The notes below the pieces were generated by a model. The model saw only the letters and a list, made by a program, of their open reading frames with translations, was not told the origin of the DNA and made no database searches. Of a DNA stretch of 12,136 nucleotides, positions 7,217-12,136 are shown piece by piece; within the stretch, counting starts at the first letter, position 1; the number at the start of each line of letters is the position of its first letter. The DNA is from an uncultured Porphyromonas sp. Lineage in GTDB: Bacteria > Bacteroidota > Bacteroidia > Bacteroidales > Porphyromonadaceae. The position numbers were made by a program, and so were the translations under genes. The stretch is from the NCBI GenBank assembly GCA_945875135.1, contig CAMCJO010000028.1, forward strand, positions 1 through 12,136, given 5' to 3'.

Positions 7217-7290
7217 GGCCGCGTAGCTCAACTGAATAGAGCATTTGACTACGGATCAAAAGGTTGCAGGTTTGAATCCTGCCGCGGTCA
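7217..7290 (+). tRNA. tRNA-Arg (anticodon ACG)
   Basis: The cloverleaf folds fully. The acceptor GGCCGCG (7217-7223) pairs with CGCGGTC (7283-7289) with one G-T pair. The D arm is GCTC / GAGC. The anticodon stem TTTGA (7244-7248) / TCAAA (7256-7260) holds the 7-base loop CTACGGA with anticodon ACG at 7251-7253. The T arm is GCAGG / CCTGC with loop TTTGAAT. The discriminator is A7290. CCA is not encoded, so it must be added by the nucleotidyltransferase. A34 is normally deaminated to inosine by TadA, which allows reading of CGU, CGC and CGA. Confidence 0.97.
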
Positions 7291-7291
7291 C

Positions 7292-7324
7292 AAAAAGAGC
7301 CTCCCGAGATGGGAGGCTCTTTTT
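7292..7324. terminator. Bidirectional intrinsic terminator
   Basis: AAAAAGAGCCTCCC (7292-7305) pairs perfectly with GGGAGGCTCTTTTT (7311-7324) around a 5-base loop, GAGAT. The stem has a GC-rich core and ends in five A-T pairs, so both strands give a hairpin followed by a T-run. It starts two bases after the tRNA on the plus strand and lies 30 bases past the S41 peptidase stop codon on the minus strand, so it serves both converging transcripts. Confidence 0.93.
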
Positions 7325-7353
7325 GCGTTTATAGGTCAGATGTGTGCGGTGGG

Positions 7354-8409
7354 CTACTTCGTCGCCGCGAGGAGTATCGTGATAGCGCGCTCGATGAGCG
7401 CATCTTGTTGCTGCGCTGTCGCCTCGTCTGTCTGCTCCTGGATGATGTGTGGCTCGATGCCCCCCTCGATGCTCTGCTGCTGAGCATCGTACATACGAGA
7501 GGAGGAGTAGCGTAGCCACCAGCCGTTGGGCAGTTCGCTGCTGCGAGGCAGACCACCACCGCCACCCGTACGATCTCCCATGAAGAGGACGTGGCGGGTT
7601 GTCCCCTTGACATAAGCGACCAGCGAGTTAGCTGCGCTGTAAGTGCCACGATCCACGAGGATCACCGTAGGGCGCTGCCAACTGATGGGTGCGCGAACGA
7701 GCTTGATCTCTTTGAGTGGACCGAAGTCTTGGTGCCCAGGGCCAGTCTTCGTACTCATATAGCCGACGACCGTGTCGGAGGGGATCAAGACGCTAGCCAG
7801 ACGATCTGCATTGCTCAGCAGTCCGCCGCCATTGCTACGCATATCGATGATCAAGCCACGACAGTGCGCCAGCCTGGTAAAGACAGCGTGTAGATGTGCC
7901 AAGGAGATAGCCGATGAGAAAGAGGGGATCACCATATAGCCGATCGAGTCAGCAGCGTGTCCATTGTAGGTGATAGGCGTATAGTAGATAGAGCCAGCGC
8001 GGCGCGCATGAGGTCGCAGATAAAGGTTGCGTATGCGACTATCGAGGCAATTTCTAGAACCCTCATAAATGTTCCACCCCCCCACATCAAAAGGTGCGAA
8101 GAGGTTTACATGCCCATCCCTGAGGTGACGCATCAGCTCTACCATCAGGTCGAAGAGTTCATCCTCCGACTGGCACTGCTGTACCCGAGGCGTGTAGATC
8201 TCCTTGAGGTCGCTCCAGGTCGTGTCGCCGGCGGCGGGGAGCTTGTCGTCAAAGAAGCAGTACCCCTCGTCTAGGATGGTCCAGAGTGCGGTAAAGTTCG
8301 TCTGATAGTCTCGGGTGTATCCCTGCTCCTTTGGCTCTGGTGTGCAGGCCAGCAGGAGGGGTAGGAGTAGCAGGCCGACCAGCCCGCTATGTAGTCTCGT
8401 TAGATTCAT
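7354..8409 (-). CDS. S41-family (tricorn-like) peptidase lipoprotein
   Basis: The 351-residue product has a lipoprotein signal peptide ending in the lipobox L-L-A-C with Cys22, so it should be anchored to the envelope. After a helical region, the motif LRDGHVNLF (96-104) contains His100. The core GLIIDMRSNGGGLLSN (185-200) and PTVILVDRGTYSAANSLV (247-264) are typical of S41 peptidases, with Ser258 as the probable nucleophile. GDRTGGGGG (278-286) and GGIEPHI (316-322) follow, and Glu319 fits the acidic residue of the tricorn-type set. Assignment of His100, Ser258 and Glu319 as catalytic is by motif position. I see no clear PDZ domain, which separates it from Ctp/Prc-type members. The substrate is unknown. 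Its ATG overlaps the stop codon of the upstream gene by four bases (ATGA), which suggests coupled translation. Confidence 0.85.
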   Translation of the reverse strand: MNLTRLHSGLVGLLLLPLLLACTPEPKEQGYTRDYQTNFTALWTILDEGYCFFDDKLPAAGDTTWSDLKEIYTPRVQQCQSEDELFDLMVELMRHLRDGHVNLFAPFDVGGWNIYEGSRNCLDSRIRNLYLRPHARRAGSIYYTPITYNGHAADSIGYMVIPSFSSAISLAHLHAVFTRLAHCRGLIIDMRSNGGGLLSNADRLASVLIPSDTVVGYMSTKTGPGHQDFGPLKEIKLVRAPISWQRPTVILVDRGTYSAANSLVAYVKGTTRHVLFMGDRTGGGGGLPRSSELPNGWWLRYSSSRMYDAQQQSIEGGIEPHIIQEQTDEATAQQQDALIERAITILLAATK

Positions 8410-9347
8410 AAGCTGATAGCAGTCGTGTGGTTGGCATTATGTACCTCTTGGTAGCCTCTGAAGGGGCGGAAGTAAGTGGCTAGACCCACTCCTAGAGAGT
8501 GTCCCGAGAAGCCTCGATAGATGGAGTGGATGCGTCTTGCCGAGTCGGTGTAGTCGTAGCTCATACGTAGCGTCATGATGCGCCATATAGGTATGTCGAG
8601 AGACACGCCTATCTGGTAGTAGTGGCGCCGACCGAAGGTGTGCAGGGCAAAGTGGTTGATGATCTTGTCGTAGTAGTAAGCCTGCAGGTAAGACTCATTA
8701 TAATAAGGAGCGAAGCCTAGACCGACCAGTGCCGAAGTCATCTGAAGGCGCAGGTCAGCGACAAACCACCCGATGCGTAGGCGGTAGGCTGCCAAGGCTT
8801 GTGCCGTCAGGTCGCCATTGAGCTGCTGATCGGCCGGGTTGTTTTGGTTGCGCCCGTTGTAAGAGGTAGCTCCCTCGATCAGGACGCCAGGACCTATGCC
8901 CACGACCATCCCAAAGGGCAGATGCCACTGATGCACGAAGCTCCACTTTGTGTCGAAAGCAAGGTGGCGCGTAGCTCCCGTGCGTGCCGGGTTGAGGAGC
9001 TGCGCATAGGCTAGCTGCGTGCTCTGCATGACGAGCCACTCGGGGTGCGCCTGCGTGAGCGGCGCCTCTGAGGAGAAGCGGTAACCCAGCGACTGCCCAC
9101 GGTAGTAGAGCGGTGAGAGGTACTCATTATATAACTTGTTCCACCCAAAGCGAAACTCGTGCGATAGGTAAAGCAACCGGTAGGGCGTAGCAGCCGTCGT
9201 GGTAGTTGTGGTTGTGGTAGTTGTAGTAGTCGTGGTAGTAGTAGCGGCCGTCGTATCCGCCTCTTGTGCAGAGAGCGAGCGGCTTGTACCCATCAGGGAT
9301 AGTCCCACGCAAAGGGCTAGCAGTATCTGTCGTAATCTTTGTCTCAT
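8406..9347 (-). CDS. DUF3316-like exported beta-rich protein with poly-Thr tract
   Basis: The 313-residue product begins with a signal peptide (MRQRLRQILLALCVGLSLMG, probable cut after SLSA at residue 27). A linker of 16 consecutive threonines follows at residues 36-51, flanked by alanines. The rest is rich in aromatic residues and alternating beta-strand patterns (for example LRMSYDYTDSARRIHSIYRG, then GHSLGVGLATYF), as in outer-membrane-associated beta proteins. The C-terminal part resembles the Bacteroidota family DUF3316, whose function is unknown. DTT at 31-33 fits the D-(S/T)-(A/I/L/M/T/V) O-glycosylation motif of Bacteroidota. The gene starts 17 bases after parC and overlaps the S41 peptidase gene, so all three are probably co-transcribed. 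The family call is from memory of the pattern. The exported, beta-rich nature is well supported. Confidence 0.7.
   Translation of the reverse strand: MRQRLRQILLALCVGLSLMGTSRSLSAQEADTTAATTTTTTTTTTTTTTTTAATPYRLLYLSHEFRFGWNKLYNEYLSPLYYRGQSLGYRFSSEAPLTQAHPEWLVMQSTQLAYAQLLNPARTGATRHLAFDTKWSFVHQWHLPFGMVVGIGPGVLIEGATSYNGRNQNNPADQQLNGDLTAQALAAYRLRIGWFVADLRLQMTSALVGLGFAPYYNESYLQAYYYDKIINHFALHTFGRRHYYQIGVSLDIPIWRIMTLRMSYDYTDSARRIHSIYRGFSGHSLGVGLATYFRPFRGYQEVHNANHTTAISL
9195..9242 (-). repeat. ACN trinucleotide run encoding 16 threonines
   Basis: Sixteen threonine codons stand in a row within the DUF3316-like gene. They mix ACT, ACC, ACA and ACG, so the DNA is an imperfect trinucleotide repeat. Length changes here would keep the reading frame and only alter the linker length. 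Confidence 0.95.
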
Positions 9348-9364
9348 AGAGTGTGTCGCTTAGC

Positions 9365-12001
9365 TTATTCGTCGGTTAGCTCTTCCTCCTCCGCCGCCTC
9401 CTCCTCCGTCTCGTTAGTTACGGACACAACCTTTTCAAAGCTGTCGATAGGTAGTGCTGTGATCCGCTTGCCGCGTGCGGAGATCTTCTTGAGCGGCTCG
9501 TACTCAGTCACAGCGATCTCGATTGTTGTCGCCTTCTTACGTCCTTGCGGCTTCGTGATCAGGGTAAACTGCGCCTCAGCCTCGTCGGTCAGTGCCAGGA
9601 GCTGCTCCTCGGGCTCTATGATCGGTTGCGGCTTCTTCCTATCCGGCATAGAGACACGCTTGATGTAGGTAACCCCCTCCGGAGTGGTGTAGATGACGCT
9701 CCAGACCTTGTCGGGGTCATACTTCTCGATGACCTTAGGCGACTCGGCAAAGTGGTTGCTCTCGCCAAAGTCGGTCGTGTAGACCTGCTCCGAAGGCAGA
9801 ATGACGAGGATGCGGTCGCTCGCCTCAAACTCGCCCAGGTAGTCTCCCTGATTGTTGTAATTGATGCGGTTCACATCAGGGTCAAACCACACCTTGCGCC
9901 CTCCGAGGGTCGAGCCGCCTTGCTCCTTTAGGGATATGCGCTCGATCGGAGCGCGCGTCACGATGTTGCCCTTGGCGGTGCGTCCCTTGATCGCAATGTC
10001 TGCAAAGTCTTTGTCAAAGAAGAGGATGCGTCGCGAGGTGCCTCCGCGGAGCAGTTTGATCGTCACGCTCTCCGCCTCTCCATTGGGATTGGCTGAGAAG
10101 TAGAGCACCTTGCTGCCTGGCGTGCCCATCGTCAAGTCGTACTCACGGTCACGCACACTGGCCGACACGTGAAAGCGCTTGATAAACGAGGTCTTCGTCT
10201 TGCCATCCAGATAGATCGCATTGTAGATCGTGCGCTTGTCGCCGCGCACATACTTATTAATATGTAGGACACGCTCCTTGCCGAGGAACTTCTTCTCCTC
10301 GATCTTCGTAATCGTATAGGTGCCGTCACGGAAGAAGACGATCATATCATCTATCTCGCTACAGTCACACACATACTCTCCGCCCTTGATGCCAGTCCCA
10401 GCGAAGCCCATCTTGCGATCTATGTAGAGCTTGAGGTTCTCCTCGACCACCTTCGTAGCCTCGATCGTCCCGAAGTGTCCGATCTGTGTGCGCCGCTCCC
10501 AGCCTGCGCCATACTCCTCTAGCAGCGAGTGGTAGTAGTGTATCGTGTAGTCGGTGATATGGTCTAGGTGGTGCTGTATCTGCGCCATCTCCTCGGTGAG
10601 GCGTAGGATGAGCTGCTCGTTTTTCTCTAGATTAAACTTGAGGATCCGCGCCATCTTGATCTCTAGGAGGCGTGCTAAGTCATCGTCCGTGATAGGTCTT
10701 AGCAGGGAGTCGCCCACGATAGGCTCTAGGGCCTTGCGAATGACATCCAGAGCGGTCTGCTGATCAGGAGCCTCCTCAAAGGGGCGCAACTTATAGATAC
10801 GATGCTCGATGAAGAGCCGCTCTAGCGAAGCTCCCATATACTCCTCCTGACGGTCGTGTAGCTGCAGACGCAGATCCTCCTGCAGCAGACCACGCGTATG
10901 CTCCACCGAGTGACGTAGCAGGTCGCTCACACCGAGGAAGCGTGGCTTGTCGTCCTCGATGACACACGCATTAGGCGAGATAGAGACCTCACAATCGGTG
11001 AAGGCGTAGAGCCCGTCGATCGTCTTATCGGCCGAGACCCCTACGGGTAGGTAGATGCGTATGTCGGCCGTCTCGGCGGTCATATCGTCTATGCGCTTGA
11101 TCTTGATCAGCCCCTTGTCGTTGGCCTTGAGGATCGAGTCAATGAGCGTCGAGGTGGTTTTGCCAAAGGGCAGATCACGCACACTCAGCACACGATCCTC
11201 GATACGCTCGATGCGTGCACGGCTCTTGACCTGTCCGCCACGCTTACCATCGCTGTAGCGATCCACGTCGATGATACCTCCCGTGGGGAAGTCAGGGTAG
11301 AGGGTAAAAGGCTCTCCATGCAGGTAAGCGCAGGCAGCCTCGATCAGCTCCTTGGGGTTGTGCGGTAGGATCTTGCAGGAGAGACCCACGGCGATGCCCT
11401 CGGCACCTTGCGCTAGCAGTAGGGGGAAGCGGGCGGGCAGGTAAACTGGCTCGCGCGACTTGCCGTCGTAGCTCTTCATCCAGGGAGTGATCTTGTCGCC
11501 AAAGAGTATCTCGAGGGCAAAGTTAGAGAGCTTAGCCTCGATGTATCGCCCAGCGGCCGCCTCGTCGCCCGTGAGTATGTTACCCCAGTTACCCTGCGTG
11601 TCGATGAGATAGCCCTTCTGACCGAGCTGTACCAAAGCATCGTTGATCGAGGCGTCACCGTGTGGGTGGTAAGCCATCGTAGCGCCGACGATTTTGGCAA
11701 CCTTGTGGAGGGTGCCGTTTTCCATCAGATGCATTGTGTAGAGTACCCGGCGCTGCACCGGCTTGAGTCCGTCCTCGATGTGAGGCACCGCACGCTCTAG
11801 GATTACGTACGATGCGTAGTCGAGGAACCAGTGACGGTACATCCCGCCGAGGGTGTGCAGGCGTCCGTCGCCCTCCTCCTCTTCGGGAGCCACGTAGCCC
11901 TCGTCGCTCGGGTCGTCGCTGGTCGATGCCGCATCTATATCTGTCGGAGAGGTCTGCTCCATCTCCTGCTCTTGCTCTATGTCGCGATTGTCTTGATCCA
12001 T
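9365..12001 (-). CDS. parC: DNA topoisomerase IV subunit A
   Basis: ParC cuts and rejoins DNA to unlink daughter chromosomes, working with the ATPase subunit ParE. The 878-residue product starts at ATG 12001. Residues 1-48 are an acidic, probably disordered extension. The winged-helix and tower core follows: DGLKPVQRRVLYTMH (77-91), YHPHGDASINDALVQLGQ (111-128) and the active-site AAAGRYIEAKLS (148-159) with Arg152 and catalytic Tyr153. QGAEGIAVGLSCKILPHNP (198-216) is also typical. A coiled-coil region near 440-495 is followed by the C-terminal beta-pinwheel (about 505-790), then a variable end with an acidic tail. The GyrA box (Q-R/K-R-G-G-R/K-G) is absent; EQGGSTLGGRK (693-703) stands instead, which favours ParC over GyrA. 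The position equal to E. coli GyrA Ser83 is Ala117, with Asp121 at the Asp87 position. It is the first gene of the apparent operon. Confidence 0.9.
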   Translation of the reverse strand: MDQDNRDIEQEQEMEQTSPTDIDAASTSDDPSDEGYVAPEEEEGDGRLHTLGGMYRHWFLDYASYVILERAVPHIEDGLKPVQRRVLYTMHLMENGTLHKVAKIVGATMAYHPHGDASINDALVQLGQKGYLIDTQGNWGNILTGDEAAAGRYIEAKLSNFALEILFGDKITPWMKSYDGKSREPVYLPARFPLLLAQGAEGIAVGLSCKILPHNPKELIEAACAYLHGEPFTLYPDFPTGGIIDVDRYSDGKRGGQVKSRARIERIEDRVLSVRDLPFGKTTSTLIDSILKANDKGLIKIKRIDDMTAETADIRIYLPVGVSADKTIDGLYAFTDCEVSISPNACVIEDDKPRFLGVSDLLRHSVEHTRGLLQEDLRLQLHDRQEEYMGASLERLFIEHRIYKLRPFEEAPDQQTALDVIRKALEPIVGDSLLRPITDDDLARLLEIKMARILKFNLEKNEQLILRLTEEMAQIQHHLDHITDYTIHYYHSLLEEYGAGWERRTQIGHFGTIEATKVVEENLKLYIDRKMGFAGTGIKGGEYVCDCSEIDDMIVFFRDGTYTITKIEEKKFLGKERVLHINKYVRGDKRTIYNAIYLDGKTKTSFIKRFHVSASVRDREYDLTMGTPGSKVLYFSANPNGEAESVTIKLLRGGTSRRILFFDKDFADIAIKGRTAKGNIVTRAPIERISLKEQGGSTLGGRKVWFDPDVNRINYNNQGDYLGEFEASDRILVILPSEQVYTTDFGESNHFAESPKVIEKYDPDKVWSVIYTTPEGVTYIKRVSMPDRKKPQPIIEPEEQLLALTDEAEAQFTLITKPQGRKKATTIEIAVTEYEPLKKISARGKRITALPIDSFEKVVSVTNETEEEAAEEEELTDE

Positions 12002-12034
12002 ATTAGTTCGGTATCCGTTCGGCTGGTGCCGTTA

Positions 12035-12063
12035 CGAAGGTACAACATTTCTGCCAAAGGCAA
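12035..12063 (-). promoter_or_regulatory. Candidate parC operon promoter
   Basis: On the minus strand TTG (12063-12061) is followed after 18 bases by TACCTTCG (12042-12035), one mismatch from TAnnTTTG. The start codon is about 30 bases downstream of the likely transcription start. The spacing is one base short of the tRNA promoter. It would drive parC, the DUF3316-like gene and the S41 peptidase. Confidence 0.5.
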
Positions 12064-12096
12064 TCAATCTACCCCCCTCGCAACAGGGCTGACGCA

Positions 12097-12136
12097 TTAT
12101 AATTCCATTTCGAAGATTTCCTCTGGAGTCATTCGT
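12097..12136 (-). CDS. Possible C-terminal end of an upstream gene (partial)
   Basis: One minus-strand frame runs from the right edge to TAA at 12099-12097 and would end a protein in RMTPEEIFEMEL. The acidic, amphipathic ending looks natural and the stop leaves room for the parC promoter. A second minus-strand frame is also open at the edge and runs to about 12028, but its composition is poor and it would cross the promoter. With only 12 codons visible the gene cannot be named. Confidence 0.35.
   Translation of the reverse strand, partial: RMTPEEIFEMEL

Noticed and set aside
7256..7519. Minus-strand frame overlapping the tRNA and terminator
   Set aside because: It runs antisense to part of the tRNA, crosses the terminator and is out of frame with the S41 peptidase gene.
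12028..12136. Second minus-strand frame open at the right edge
   Set aside because: Its residue composition is unlike a protein end and it would read across the likely parC promoter.

Overview
The window looks like chromosomal DNA of a Bacteroidota bacterium, most likely Porphyromonas or a close relative. Four things point there: a Rho factor with a long Asn/Lys/Gln-rich insertion, a surface protein ending in a type IX secretion (T9SS) sorting domain, promoter motifs of the Bacteroidota kind (TAnnTTTG about 19 bases after TTG), and almost no Shine-Dalgarno sequences. The species call is an inference from protein style, not from a search.

Left part (1-3180, minus strand): the right end of a repeated palindromic element sits at the left edge. 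Next comes a membrane protein joining an HU-like DNA-binding region to a periplasmic SPOR domain. The transcription termination factor rho lies upstream of it. Rho has a long leader (about 3181-3558) with several small hairpins.

Repeat cluster (about 3600-4064): a short CTCTAAY heptamer run, a 22-bp tandem array with a dyad at each junction, a 175-bp element bounded by 12-bp terminal inverted repeats (its right end is also at 1-54), and an 11-bp-stem palindrome. The cluster separates rho from the 3' end of the next gene and carries no convincing protein gene.

Middle (4127-6757, minus): a large secreted protein with signal peptide, beta-rich N-terminal region, BspA-like leucine-rich repeats, three beta repeat modules and a T9SS sorting domain. 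Its promoter and a tRNA-Arg(ACG) promoter face away from each other. The tRNA is followed by a strong bidirectional terminator.

Right part (7354-12001, minus): an apparent three-gene operon of topoisomerase IV subunit A (parC), a DUF3316-like exported beta-rich protein with a 16-threonine tract, and an S41-type peptidase lipoprotein. The first gap is 17 nt and the second junction overlaps by 4 nt (ATGA). The operon ends at the shared terminator. At the right edge, a few codons may be the C-terminus of another minus-strand gene.

Most of the window is ordinary housekeeping and envelope content. I do not see a clear new multi-gene system. The best leads are the repeat cluster, the disordered Rho insertion, the HU/SPOR membrane protein and the topoisomerase-envelope operon.
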